From Epilithonimonas zeae (GTDB taxonomy: Bacteria > Bacteroidota > Bacteroidia > Flavobacteriales > Weeksellaceae), in the NCBI RefSeq assembly GCF_900141765.1, contig NZ_FSRK01000001.1, forward strand, positions 682,001-746,000: a stretch of DNA of 64,000 nt. Reading direction: 5' to 3'. The notes under the pieces are model-generated. The model ran no database searches and had not been told where the DNA came from. It saw only the letters and a list, made by a program, of their open reading frames with translations. Shown here in pieces: positions 26,695-35,362 of this stretch; position 1 is the first letter of the stretch; every line of letters begins with the position of its first letter. Both the position numbers and the translations under genes were made by a program.

Positions 26695-28338
26695 TTGAAA
26701 ACAATCAAAAAACATATTATCCTTTCCTTATTGACATTAGCAATTAATCCAATCATTGCTCAAAAAACAAAACCTTATGCTTCAGAAGTCTGGGTTTCGG
26801 ATCTAGGAAACGGAATGTATAAAAATCCGGTTTTGTATTCGGATTATTCTGACCCAGATGCAATAAGAGTTGGAGACGATTATTTTATGACTGCTTCCAG
26901 CTTCAACGAAATGCCGGGTTTACCGATTCTTCATTCGAAAGATATGATCAATTGGAAGTTGGTGAATTATGCAGTTACCGATTTAATTCCAAAAGAACAT
27001 TTTAATCAACCAAGACGTGGCGACGGTGTTTGGGCCCCAAGTATCCGTTTTCACAACAATGAATATTATATCTATTGGGGAGATCCTGATTTTGGTATCT
27101 ATATGGTGAAAACTAAAAATCCTTTCGAAAAATGGGAAAAACCTGTTTTGGTAATGGAAGGAAAAGGTCTTATAGATTCTTGTCCGTTTTGGGATGATAA
27201 TGGCGAAGCTTATCTAGTTCACGGTTGGGCAGGAAGTAGAGCAGGAGTCAAGAGTATTTTGACCATCAATAAAATGAATCAGGAAGGAACAAAAGTTCTT
27301 GACAAAGGTATTCACGTTTTCGACGGACACGATGCGAATCCAACCGTTGAAGGTCCAAAGATGTACAAACGAAATGGTTATTATTACATTTTTGCTCCGG
27401 CTGGTGGCGTGGCGACAGGCTGGCAATTGGCATTGCGTTCGAAAAGCATCTATGGACCTTATGAAGAGAAAATTGTTTTAGAAAAAGGGTCAACCAAAAT
27501 CAACGGACCACATCAAGGCGCGTGGGTGGATACGCAGAATGGCGAAGATTGGTTTTACCATTTTCAGGATGTCGATGCAGGTGGAAGAATCGTCCATCTT
27601 CAACCGATGAAGTGGGAAAAAGACTGGCCAGTTATTGGAATTGATACTAATAAAAATGGAATTGGAGAACCAGTTCTGACATTCAGAAAACCGAATGTCG
27701 GAAAATCATACCCAATAGAAACACCTGCAGAATCGGATGAGTTCAATGATGATAAGATTGGTTTGCAATGGCAATGGAGTGCGAATGAAAATATAGTTTG
27801 GTCAGCCAAACTTCCTGATAAAGATTATCTCAGATTATTCTCAATCAAAATTCCGGATGGCGAAAAAAATCTTTGGAATGTTCCGAATCTTCTAACTCAG
27901 AAATTCCCAGCTCCAAATTTCGTAGCCACTACAAAAGTTAAGTTATTTCCCGAAGATGTAAAAGAAGGAAAAACCGCCGGGATTTTGGTAATGGGAATGG
28001 ATTATCAGTCATTAGTGATTACAAACAAACCTGACGGATTTTATCTTCAGCTGAGGAAAGCTCAAAAAGCGGATAAAGGTGGCGAAGAAAAAATTCTGAA
28101 CGAAATCAAATTAAAATCAAACGAGGTTTACCTAAAAGTCAATGTCAACGAACCTAATGGAATCTGTACATTCAGTTACGGCGAAAATGGGAAAAAATTT
28201 GAAAATATTGGCGAGACATTTCAGGCAAAACCAGGAAAGTGGATAGGCGCAAAAGTCGGACTTTATTCTGTGAGCGACCCAAAAGTTTCGAGAGGTGGTT
28301 ATGCAGATTTTGACTTTTTCAGAATTACAAAAAATTAA
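26695..28338 (+). CDS. GH43-family glycoside hydrolase
   Basis: 547 residues from a TTG start; an ATG at 26687 is out of frame and stops after four codons, and the protein from TTG begins with a good signal peptide (KTIKKHIILSLLTLAINPIIAQ). The five-bladed propeller shows catalytic residues: base Asp in DYSDPDAIRVGDDYFMTASS (residues ~51-70), pKa-tuning Asp in GLIDSCPFWDDNG, and acid Glu in TVEGPKMYKRNGYYYIFAPA. A C-terminal concanavalin-like sandwich (~350-547) matches the beta-xylosidase C-terminal domain. It probably trims xylose or arabinose side chains from pectin; exact linkage is unknown. Confidence 0.88.
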   Translation: MKTIKKHIILSLLTLAINPIIAQKTKPYASEVWVSDLGNGMYKNPVLYSDYSDPDAIRVGDDYFMTASSFNEMPGLPILHSKDMINWKLVNYAVTDLIPKEHFNQPRRGDGVWAPSIRFHNNEYYIYWGDPDFGIYMVKTKNPFEKWEKPVLVMEGKGLIDSCPFWDDNGEAYLVHGWAGSRAGVKSILTINKMNQEGTKVLDKGIHVFDGHDANPTVEGPKMYKRNGYYYIFAPAGGVATGWQLALRSKSIYGPYEEKIVLEKGSTKINGPHQGAWVDTQNGEDWFYHFQDVDAGGRIVHLQPMKWEKDWPVIGIDTNKNGIGEPVLTFRKPNVGKSYPIETPAESDEFNDDKIGLQWQWSANENIVWSAKLPDKDYLRLFSIKIPDGEKNLWNVPNLLTQKFPAPNFVATTKVKLFPEDVKEGKTAGILVMGMDYQSLVITNKPDGFYLQLRKAQKADKGGEEKILNEIKLKSNEVYLKVNVNEPNGICTFSYGENGKKFENIGETFQAKPGKWIGAKVGLYSVSDPKVSRGGYADFDFFRITKN

Positions 28339-28363
28339 AACGAAAAAATTATAATTATCAAAA

Positions 28364-29200
28364 ATGAAAATATCCTTCAAAAATATCTCAACAGTATTTT
28401 TTATCACAGGTTCTGTGATGACTTTTGCTCAGACAGAACAGGATAATCAAAAAGAAAAAATTGTAAAGCCTTCAACAGATAAGAATACGACCAATATTTT
28501 TCTGGCTGGCGATTCTACGTTGACAGATTATACTTTGGAAAGCAATTATCAGGAAAAACGTTATCCACAGCAAGGTTGGGGCGGTGTTTTTCAGGAGTTT
28601 TTTGTAACAGATAGTCTCAAAACTTTCAAATCTCCATTAGCAAAAAATGTTTTAGTAGTTGATAAAGCCAAAGGCGGAAGAAGCACAAGAACGTTTTTTC
28701 AGGAAGGCAGATGGCGTTATATTTTTGAAAATCTAAGACCGAAAGATTGGGTTTTGATTCAGTTTGGTCACAATGACGAATCGGAGAAAAAAGTCGACCG
28801 TTATGTAGATGTTGCTGGTTATAAGGAATATTTGAGATTATACATTCATCAGGTTCGTGAGAAAGGAGCAACGCCGATTTTGGTAACGCCTGTTTCCAGA
28901 AATTATCCTTGGAAAGACGGCGTTTTGGGCGACAGTCACGTAGATTATGCAAAAGCGATGATAGAAGTCGGGCAGGAACAAAAAGTTGACATTATCGATT
29001 TGAATAAACTTTCCAGAGAATTCTTCACACAAAAAGGAAAAGATTTCGTGACTACAACTTACTTTATGAATCTTCCCGAAGGCAAATTCACAGCTTATCC
29101 GAATGGACAAAAGGATGACACACATTTCCAGCCAGAAGGAGCAAAAGCAGTCGCTCAGCTGGTTTACAATGAATTCAAAAAAATAGTAAGCAAGAAATAA
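28364..29200 (+). CDS. Rhamnogalacturonan acetylesterase-like SGNH hydrolase, CE12
   Basis: 278 residues. It removes acetyl groups from pectic backbones. A signal peptide (ends VMTFAQT) precedes the SGNH core: block I IFLAGDSTLTDY (nucleophile Ser, residues ~46-57), block II AKGGRSTRTFFQEGRW (Gly), block III VLIQFGHNDESEKK (Asn), and block V DTHFQPEGAKAVA with the Asp and His. The GWGGVFQEFF segment is typical of YesT-type CE12 enzymes. It lies 25 bases after the GH43 gene. Confidence 0.92.
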   Translation: MKISFKNISTVFFITGSVMTFAQTEQDNQKEKIVKPSTDKNTTNIFLAGDSTLTDYTLESNYQEKRYPQQGWGGVFQEFFVTDSLKTFKSPLAKNVLVVDKAKGGRSTRTFFQEGRWRYIFENLRPKDWVLIQFGHNDESEKKVDRYVDVAGYKEYLRLYIHQVREKGATPILVTPVSRNYPWKDGVLGDSHVDYAKAMIEVGQEQKVDIIDLNKLSREFFTQKGKDFVTTTYFMNLPEGKFTAYPNGQKDDTHFQPEGAKAVAQLVYNEFKKIVSKK

Positions 29201-29222
29201 TTTTTTAAATACTTAAATTTTA

Positions 29223-29277
29223 TCTCGCAGATTTTATTGATATAGCAAATTTTAAAATCAGTTTAATCTGCGGGAAT
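29223..29277. repeat. Short intergenic repeat with inverted ends (CE12-GH28 gap)
   Basis: TCTCGCAGATTTTATTGATA at one end and TTTAATCTGCGGGA at the other pair imperfectly; related to the unit at 14303-14365. Confidence 0.5.
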
Positions 29278-29291
29278 TTAAAAAGATAATA

Positions 29292-30959
29292 ATGAAGAAA
29301 ACGATTAAAATTTTAGCTTTAAGCTTAGCAACATTAGTTTCAGGAAATGCTTTTGGACAGAACATTTCTGATATTTACAAAAATGTAGAATTCAAAATGC
29401 CGACAGTTGCAGAAACGTCTTTTCCCGCAACTTCTGTCAATATCAAAAATTTTGGTGCTGTTTCTGGCGGAATTGTAAAAAATACCGAAGCTTTTAGAAA
29501 AGCCATTGACGAAACATCTCAAAAAGGTGGCGGAACAGTTGTCATTCCAAGAGGAATCTGGTTAACGGGACCAATTGTTCTGAAAAACAACATCAATCTG
29601 CATTTGGAAGACGGCGCTTTGATTATGTTCAGCAGAGATTTTGCAGATTATCCTTTGGTTGATGTAAGTTTCGAAGGCCTGAATACAACCCGTTGCCAGT
29701 CTCCGATTTCTGCAAAAGGTGCTACCAATATTGCAATTACAGGAAAAGGTGTGATTGACGGAAATGGCGACGCTTGGAGATATGTGAAAAAAGGTAAAAT
29801 GACTGATGGACAATGGAAAGAATTATTGTCAAAAGGTGGCGTTTTGTCAGTTGATAAGAAGATTTGGTTCCCAAGTGAAAGTTCGAAAAGAGGTTTCGAA
29901 AGCACAGGAAATTTCAATATTCCTGAAAAGTTGACAACAAGAGAGCAATTGGAAACTGTGAAAGATTTTCTTCGTCCGGTTATGGTAAGTTTAGTCGGTT
30001 GTGACAAAGTACTTTTGGACGGACCAACGTTCCAAAATTCCCCGGCTTGGAATCTTCATCCATTGATGTCAAGTAATTTGATTTTAAGAAATTTAACAGT
30101 TAGAAATCCTTGGTATTCTCAAAATGGCGACGGTTTGGATTTGGAATCTTGTAAGAATGTTTTGATTTATAATAATACTTTCGATGTTGGAGATGATGCG
30201 ATTTGTATCAAATCCGGAAAAGATAAAGACGGACGAGACAGAGGAATTCCAACAGAAAATGTCATCATCAAAAATAATACAGTTTACCACGCACACGGCG
30301 GAATTGTTATCGGAAGCGAAATGTCCGGCGGTGTAAAAAATCTCCACGCATCGGATTGTACGTTTATCGGAACGGACATTGGACTTCGTTTCAAAACGAC
30401 GAGAGGAAGAGGTGGTGTTGTCGAGAATATTTGGATTAGCAATGTTGATATGACTGGGATTCCAGCTCAAGTGATTGGTTTCAATATGTTCTATGAAGGC
30501 AATTCGCCAATTATCGAAGAAGACCAAAATGCAGATGACGAAAAGAGAGTCGTAAAGGATATTCCTGTGACAGACGAAACTCCGATTTTCAGAAATGTGT
30601 TCTTCAAAAATATCACAGCTTCCAATTCTTACGAAGCTCTGTCACTAAACGGTTTATCTGAAATGAATCTTAAAAATATTATTGTTGAAGATTCTTATTT
30701 CGATACCAAGAAAGCTTTAACCATCGTGGATGCGGACGGAATTACATTAAAAAATGTCAAAATAAAATATACCGATGGAATAGGTGCAACAATCTATAAC
30801 AGTAAGAACGTGGACATCTCCGGATTGACTTTGGAATCTTCTAAAACACCTTTGATAAGGGTTATCGGAAGTAAAACTAAGGCTATTAAATTACCGAAAG
30901 GAATTACAGGCGATAAATTATCTATCTCCAAAGATGTTCCGAAGAATACAGTAAAATAA
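29292..30959 (+). CDS. Polygalacturonase, GH28 family
   Basis: 555 residues. It hydrolyses alpha-1,4-galacturonosyl links of homogalacturonan, giving saturated galacturonate for UxaC. Signal peptide ends SGNAFGQN. The start of the beta-helix, VNIKNFGAVSGGIVKNTEAF (residues ~46-65), is typical. Catalytic motifs: SQNGDGLDLESC and DVGDDAICIKSGKD (three Asp, residues ~277-305), HAHGGIVIGSEMSGG (His) and GLRFKTTRGRGG (the RIK position is Arg-Phe-Lys). An insert at ~160-215 lengthens it relative to simple exo-enzymes. Without a T9SS tail, it is probably periplasmic. Confidence 0.93.
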   Translation: MKKTIKILALSLATLVSGNAFGQNISDIYKNVEFKMPTVAETSFPATSVNIKNFGAVSGGIVKNTEAFRKAIDETSQKGGGTVVIPRGIWLTGPIVLKNNINLHLEDGALIMFSRDFADYPLVDVSFEGLNTTRCQSPISAKGATNIAITGKGVIDGNGDAWRYVKKGKMTDGQWKELLSKGGVLSVDKKIWFPSESSKRGFESTGNFNIPEKLTTREQLETVKDFLRPVMVSLVGCDKVLLDGPTFQNSPAWNLHPLMSSNLILRNLTVRNPWYSQNGDGLDLESCKNVLIYNNTFDVGDDAICIKSGKDKDGRDRGIPTENVIIKNNTVYHAHGGIVIGSEMSGGVKNLHASDCTFIGTDIGLRFKTTRGRGGVVENIWISNVDMTGIPAQVIGFNMFYEGNSPIIEEDQNADDEKRVVKDIPVTDETPIFRNVFFKNITASNSYEALSLNGLSEMNLKNIIVEDSYFDTKKALTIVDADGITLKNVKIKYTDGIGATIYNSKNVDISGLTLESSKTPLIRVIGSKTKAIKLPKGITGDKLSISKDVPKNTVK

Positions 30960-30986
30960 TTTTTCTTATATTTTTTCTTAAAACGG

Positions 30987-31931
30987 ATGAAACCTACCAA
31001 ATCTAACTTGAATCACAATAGTCATCTGCGGAAGATTTTCATCCGTTTTTCTATTATTTTGATTTCGATTTCAAAGATTTATTCTCAGGAAATTGAAAGA
31101 CCAAAAGCACAGCCTTACACCATTGAAGGAACTTATGAAAAGCTGATAAAGAAATATCCTTTCATTCAGCCTTTGAATCTGGAATTTCCGAAAAACATCA
31201 AAGTCAAAAAAGACGTCGAATACAAAACCAGAAACGGAAAATCACTTTTAGCAGATATTTATTATCCTGAAAATTCGGCTCAGAAATATCCCGCGATTAT
31301 TCTGGTTCACGGTGGTGGATGGATTTCAGGAAGTAAAGAAAATGAACGATTTCTTGCTCAGGAATTAGCTTCAAAAGGTTATGTTGCGATGGCAATCAAT
31401 TATAGTTTAAGCGACGATGCAAAATATCCTGCAGCAGTTGAAGATATCGAAGATGCTTTGAAATTTTTGAAGAAACATCACAAAGAATTTACTGTTAATA
31501 AAAAGAAAATTGCAGTTGGTGGAAACTCTGCCGGAGCGCAGCTGGCAACTTTGGTCGGTGTGAAAAACAAAGTTCAGGCGATTGTCAATATCGATGGAAT
31601 CGTTTCTTTCATTCATCCCGACTCGGAAGAAGGTACTTATGCTGCTTATTGGTTTGGAGCGACAAAAGCCCAAAATTTCCAAATCTGGAAAGAAGCTTCA
31701 CCTTTGGAATATGTTGGGAAACGTACGCCGCCAACATTGTTTATCAACAGTTCCCAATCTAGATTTCACGCTGGAAGGGATGATATGATGAAGCTATTAA
31801 AAAATTATAATATCCCGACAGAATTTCACGAAATCAAAGATTCGCCGCATTCGTTTTGGTTGGTTCAGCCTTGGTTTGATGAGACTTTGAAATATACTGT
31901 TGATTTTCTGGATAAAGTTTTAAAAAATTAA
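30987..31931 (+). CDS. Alpha/beta-hydrolase esterase, likely acting on pectin
   Basis: 314 residues. N-terminal ~35 residues contain a signal or anchor segment (FIRFSIILISISKIYSQ). The hydrolase core shows the oxyanion motif VHGGGWISGSKEN (residues ~108-120), nucleophile elbow VGGNSAGAQLA (Ser, residues ~176-186) and the late HSFWLVQPWF with the catalytic His (residues ~290). This is the hormone-sensitive-lipase/carboxylesterase-like layout. Placed 4 bases before a methylesterase and just after GH28, it probably removes acetyl or methyl groups from pectic sugars. It does not obviously match CE8, CE12 or CE13 by motif; its substrate is unknown. Confidence 0.8.
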   Translation: MKPTKSNLNHNSHLRKIFIRFSIILISISKIYSQEIERPKAQPYTIEGTYEKLIKKYPFIQPLNLEFPKNIKVKKDVEYKTRNGKSLLADIYYPENSAQKYPAIILVHGGGWISGSKENERFLAQELASKGYVAMAINYSLSDDAKYPAAVEDIEDALKFLKKHHKEFTVNKKKIAVGGNSAGAQLATLVGVKNKVQAIVNIDGIVSFIHPDSEEGTYAAYWFGATKAQNFQIWKEASPLEYVGKRTPPTLFINSSQSRFHAGRDDMMKLLKNYNIPTEFHEIKDSPHSFWLVQPWFDETLKYTVDFLDKVLKN

Positions 31932-31935
31932 TCCA

Positions 31936-32907
31936 ATGAAAAAATTATTTTCTTTTCTTGGTTTTCTATCATTAATTTTGTCTTTTGCACAATCGCCTTA
32001 TATCACGATTACAGTTGCTAAGGATGGTTCTGGGGATTTTACTACAGTTCAGAATGCGATTAATTCGATTCGAGATTTAGGTCCTGCTGAAGCTTTTATT
32101 AAGATTAAATCAGGGATTTATAATGAAAAAATTGTGATTCCTTCTTCAAAACATTTGATTACAATTGAAGGCGAAGACAAAGAAAATACAATCATTACAA
32201 ATGATGATTTCTCCGGAAAACTGAATCCTTTGACTAATGAAAAGCTCAATACTTTTAATTCTTACACATTTTTAGTTGTTGGAGATAATATTAAGGTTTC
32301 GAATTTAACGATTAAAAATTCGTCGTGTAATCAAGGACAAGCCGTTGCACTTCACGTGGAAGGCGACCGGTTTGTAATGAAAAATTCTAAAATTTTGGGT
32401 TGTCAGGATACACTTTACGCAGCAACAGACCACAGCCGGCAATATTATGAAAACTGTTATATAGAAGGAACTACGGATTTTATTTTCGGTCAGGCGACTG
32501 TGGTTTTCAAAAATTGTGAAATCAAAAGTTTAGCGAATTCTTACATTACTGCTGCGGCAACAAGTAAAGACAATCAATTTGGTTTTGTTTTTATCGATTG
32601 TCATTTGACTGCAAAAGAAGACATTACCAAAGTTTATCTTGGGCGACCTTGGCGACCATTTGCAAAGACAGTTTTCATTAATACAACTATGGAAAGTCAT
32701 ATTTTATTAGAAGGCTGGAATCCTTGGAAAGGTGATAAAATGTTTCCGGATAAAGAAAAAACGGCTTTCTATGCAGAATTTGGAAGTAAAGGAAACGGTT
32801 CAAATCCCGACAAAAGAGTTGAATGGTCTCATCAGCTTTCTGGAAAAGAATTGAAAAACTATTCGATTGAAAATATTTTCAAAAAGTCGGATAATTGGAT
32901 TCCATAA
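31936..32907 (+). CDS. Pectin methylesterase, CE8 family (second copy)
   Basis: 323 residues. Signal peptide ends ILSFAQSPY. The CE8 motifs are GQAVALHVEGDRF, GCQDTLYAATDH, CYIEGTTDFIFGQA and YLGRPWRPFAKTVF, so all catalytic residues are present. It starts 4 bases after the esterase stop, suggesting coupling. It is similar across the whole length to the copy at 24175 and has no T9SS tail, so both may be periplasmic and finish short oligomers. It is the last gene before a 355-base gap with two candidate operators. Confidence 0.93.
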   Translation: MKKLFSFLGFLSLILSFAQSPYITITVAKDGSGDFTTVQNAINSIRDLGPAEAFIKIKSGIYNEKIVIPSSKHLITIEGEDKENTIITNDDFSGKLNPLTNEKLNTFNSYTFLVVGDNIKVSNLTIKNSSCNQGQAVALHVEGDRFVMKNSKILGCQDTLYAATDHSRQYYENCYIEGTTDFIFGQATVVFKNCEIKSLANSYITAAATSKDNQFGFVFIDCHLTAKEDITKVYLGRPWRPFAKTVFINTTMESHILLEGWNPWKGDKMFPDKEKTAFYAEFGSKGNGSNPDKRVEWSHQLSGKELKNYSIENIFKKSDNWIP

Positions 32908-32980
32908 GATTGTTGCACAAAAAGAAATTTTAATCGATTCAAAAATTTTGACTTTTCAGTTAAGATTTTGGGAATTTTTA

Positions 32981-32994
32981 TGCAATCGATTGCT
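32981..32994. promoter_or_regulatory. Operator palindrome, distal site
   Basis: TGCAATCGATTGCT, one mismatch from the perfect palindrome. It lies 230 bases from the next operator; together they could allow DNA looping. Confidence 0.65.
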
Positions 32995-33154
32995 TAAATT
33001 TTGCGTTGTTTTTCTTTATTTATTATATTTTAAGGATAAAATGCTCAATAAATAATTAAACAATTATTTAATCCATAAGTTCTTTATTTAAAGCAAATTT
33101 TAATTATTTATTAATTTAAATTAAACCCGATTCTAAAAATTTTTCAGAAAAATA

Positions 33155-33184
33155 TTGGATGACATAGAAATAATTTTATATTAG
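33155..33184 (+). promoter_or_regulatory. Promoter of the first small T9SS protein gene
   Basis: TTG at 33155-33157, a 19-base spacer and TATATTAG at 33177-33184. The 25 bases at 33169-33193 recur without change at 34426-34450 upstream of the paralogue, which supports a functional promoter. Confidence 0.6.
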
Positions 33185-33210
33185 AACCGTCGATTAATTA
33201 TAATAAATAG

Positions 33211-33224
33211 TGTAATCGATTGCG
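33211..33224. promoter_or_regulatory. Operator palindrome at the first small T9SS protein gene
   Basis: TGTAATCGATTGCG lies 26 bases past the -7 box, exactly the same distance as at the paralogous promoter. It lies 38 bases before the ATG. Confidence 0.75.
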
Positions 33225-33262
33225 CAACTAAGATGAAACAAACAACTATAAACTCATTTATT

Positions 33263-34054
33263 ATGAAAAAACTATTATTTTCTTTAATGTTTGCGGGGAT
33301 TTCTGCAGTTACATTCAATGCTCAAAGTAAAACCTGGGACTTTAGTGATACTTCAAAATTTCCTGCTGGTGCCATTGCGACTGATAAAACTGTAGATGGT
33401 TTGTCCTTTGTTACAGGAGGCAGCAGCCTTACTATAGCGACTAACAGTCTTGCGACGTTTGACGACGGTTATGCTCCAACTCAACGTTTACAATTTGGCG
33501 GTAACAGTTATAGCGGTTCTACGAATCCTGCTGTAGGAACGACTTCTATGCCAACAAGAAGGTATTTGCAATTTGCTGTATCTAACAATGCTGTGATTAA
33601 GTTTTGGGCAAGAGGTGGAGGAGCTAACAGGTCAATTCTGATTTCGGACGAAACTGGAAAAGTGCTGAGTTCAACAACATTTGCGGGAAATACAACTGCT
33701 GATATAGCTATTGCGACTTACACTTATACAGGTGCTGCTGGAAACATCTTGATTACGACTGGAAGTGGTGATAATAGTTTGTACAAAATAGAATATACTG
33801 ATAATGCTACAATGGCTGTTGGTGATGTGAAGTCTAAAAATAAACTAAATGCCTTCTCTGCAGGAAACAAAATTTACATCAAAGATTTAGACGCTAAGAA
33901 TACTCAAATTAATGTGTATTCTGCTAATGGTACGTTGGTCAAATCTTTGAAAACGACTTTTGATACTGATTTTGTGATCGATACTAAAGGTGTTTATGTT
34001 GTAAATATGAAATCTGAGGCTGGAGTAAAATCTGTAAAGGTTATGATTAAATAA
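33263..34054 (+). CDS. Small T9SS-exported protein of unknown function, possible pectin-binding module
   Basis: 263 residues from the ATG at 33263, chosen over the upstream in-frame ATG (33233) because it opens the signal peptide (KKLLFSLMFAGISAVTFNAQ) and aligns with the start of the paralogue at 34520. A beta-rich domain of about 165 residues starts KTWDFSDTSKFPAG and holds PTRRYLQFAVSNNAVIKFWA and RSILISDETGKVL, and the C-terminal ~75 residues form a T9SS-type tail (KIYIKDLDAKNTQINVYSAN to KSVKVMIK). No catalytic motif is seen. Similar strand patterns occur in the pectate lyase at 21381, so a carbohydrate-binding role is inferred. Confidence 0.8.
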   Translation: MKKLLFSLMFAGISAVTFNAQSKTWDFSDTSKFPAGAIATDKTVDGLSFVTGGSSLTIATNSLATFDDGYAPTQRLQFGGNSYSGSTNPAVGTTSMPTRRYLQFAVSNNAVIKFWARGGGANRSILISDETGKVLSSTTFAGNTTADIAIATYTYTGAAGNILITTGSGDNSLYKIEYTDNATMAVGDVKSKNKLNAFSAGNKIYIKDLDAKNTQINVYSANGTLVKSLKTTFDTDFVIDTKGVYVVNMKSEAGVKSVKVMIK

Positions 34055-34098
34055 AAAGTTAAGTTATAAATATTTTTCATATTATTTTTTTAAGAAAG

Positions 34099-34127
34099 CC
34101 CTTGGAATCTTTATTCTAAGGGTTTTT
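34099..34127 (+). terminator. Terminator of the first small T9SS protein gene
   Basis: A 10-bp stem (CCCTTGGAAT / ATTCTAAGGG, one G-T pair) with loop CTTT, followed by five T residues; 45 bases after the stop codon. Confidence 0.8.
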
Positions 34128-34413
34128 GTTTGATTTCAAACGATTTAATATTAATATTTTTATTTGAAACAATGTAAGTCTGTTATTATGATATTGATAA
34201 TCGATTTTTTTTTAAAATTTAATTATTTCAAGAACTTGGCTATGTTTTTAGTTAAATTAAGACAACCGATTGCACAGATTTTAATTCAAAAAAATACTTT
34301 TTCAAGATTTTAATATCAAAATTTTCATTAATTATTTTATTCTAAAACTACTATTAATAAAGACTTTCTGTCTAGTGTTAAAGAAAATTAATATTAAATT
34401 AAAAAAAAATATC

Positions 34414-34441
34414 TTGGAATTGAATAATAATTTTATATTAG
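34414..34441 (+). promoter_or_regulatory. Promoter of the second small T9SS protein gene
   Basis: TTG at 34414-34416, a 17-base spacer and TATATTAG at 34434-34441. Shares 25 identical bases (34426-34450) with the first copy. Confidence 0.6.
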
Positions 34442-34467
34442 AACCGTCGAATTATTACAAATACTTG

Positions 34468-34481
34468 TGTAATCGATTGCA
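34468..34481. promoter_or_regulatory. Operator palindrome at the second small T9SS protein gene
   Basis: TGTAATCGATTGCA, identical to the kduI site, 26 bases past the -7 box and 38 bases before the ATG. Confidence 0.75.
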
Positions 34482-34519
34482 TTGAAAACTTAAACAAACA
34501 ATTAATAAATCATTTTATC

Positions 34520-35299
34520 ATGAAAAAATCATTACTTCTTTTAGCATTTGCAGTTGTTGCTACTGTAGGAAACGTAAAAGCACAAACTACTTGGGACTTT
34601 TCATCTGCTGCGTGGCCAATAATATCCGGTGAAACTGCAAAAGTGAAAAATAATCTGGCATTGGTTCCTGGACCAGAAACTGTTGTTAATTTTGGAGCTG
34701 TGGAAGCTAATACTGCTACTTTTTCAGATGGCTATTCTGCATCAAAACGTTTCAAACTGAATGGAGGAGGTTATACTTCAACAGGAGTTAACACAACACC
34801 TACACAACGTTACATATACTTTAAAGCAAATGGTAATTCATCCATTACTATCTGGTATAAAAACGGTGGCGCAGGAGATCGTACTTTATACATAGGTACA
34901 GGAACTGCTGTTTTAGCTTCTAAAACTTATTCTAATTCGCAAGATGGTATTATCTATACTTATGATTATGCTGGACCTGCAAGAGATATTTATATCTACG
35001 GAGATCAGTCTCTTAATATTTATAAAATTACAGCTACTAACGTTGGAAACACAGTTCTTGGTGTAAATGATGTGAAGAAAGATATGAAAGCTACAGTTTA
35101 CACCAATGGAAACAAAGTAGTAGTTTCTAATCTTGAGTCTAAAAATACAGAGGTTAATGTTTTCAATGCGAACGGATCTTTGGTAAAATCTATGACGACT
35201 TCTACTGATGCTAACTTTGAATTGAGTACTAAAGGTTTATATATCGTAAATCTTAAATCTCAGGCAGGTGAAAAGTCTGTGAAAGTTTTAATTAGATAA
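34520..35299 (+). CDS. Small T9SS-exported protein of unknown function, paralogue of the 33263 gene
   Basis: 259 residues: signal peptide (KKSLLLLAFAVVATVGNVKAQ), a beta-rich domain starting TTWDFSSAAWPI with DGYSASKRFKLNGGGYTS, PTQRYIYFKANGNSSITIWY and IYIYGDQSLNIYKITATN, and a T9SS-type C-terminal tail (KVVVSNLESKNTEVNVFNAN to EKSVKVLIR). The end of the beta-rich domain is close in pattern to the pectate lyase module ending GDTTNLYYIKTVY. It has its own promoter, operator and terminator, so it is a monocistronic unit. Tandem duplication of gene plus control region is clear; function is unknown, with ligand binding the best guess. Confidence 0.8.
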   Translation: MKKSLLLLAFAVVATVGNVKAQTTWDFSSAAWPIISGETAKVKNNLALVPGPETVVNFGAVEANTATFSDGYSASKRFKLNGGGYTSTGVNTTPTQRYIYFKANGNSSITIWYKNGGAGDRTLYIGTGTAVLASKTYSNSQDGIIYTYDYAGPARDIYIYGDQSLNIYKITATNVGNTVLGVNDVKKDMKATVYTNGNKVVVSNLESKNTEVNVFNANGSLVKSMTTSTDANFELSTKGLYIVNLKSQAGEKSVKVLIR

Positions 35300-35362
35300 G
35301 ACTATTTCTACAGCATATAGAGAATCAATAAAAATTTAACTGAATTAAATTTTTCATTAATT

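Larger units (their letters stand above)
32908..33262. other. Control region between the second CE8 gene and the first small T9SS protein
   Basis: 355 AT-rich bases with no gene. It contains a half-like site (TAATCGATTC, 32931-32940), a good operator (TGCAATCGATTGCT, 32981-32994), a promoter (33155-33184) and a second operator (33211-33224). No clear terminator for the upstream operon was found. Confidence 0.7.
34055..34519. other. Control region between the two small T9SS protein genes
   Basis: 465 AT-rich bases with no gene: a terminator (34099-34127), a degenerate operator-like string (GACAACCGATTGCA, 34261-34274), the promoter (34414-34441) and an operator (34468-34481). Confidence 0.7.

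Noticed and set aside
32931-32940. TAATCGATTC near the second CE8 gene
   Set aside because: Contains the core but lacks the outer TG/CA bases; could be a weak site but not supported alone.
34261-34274. Degenerate operator-like GACAACCGATTGCA
   Set aside because: Only one half matches and it has no promoter at the usual distance; not listed as a separate site.
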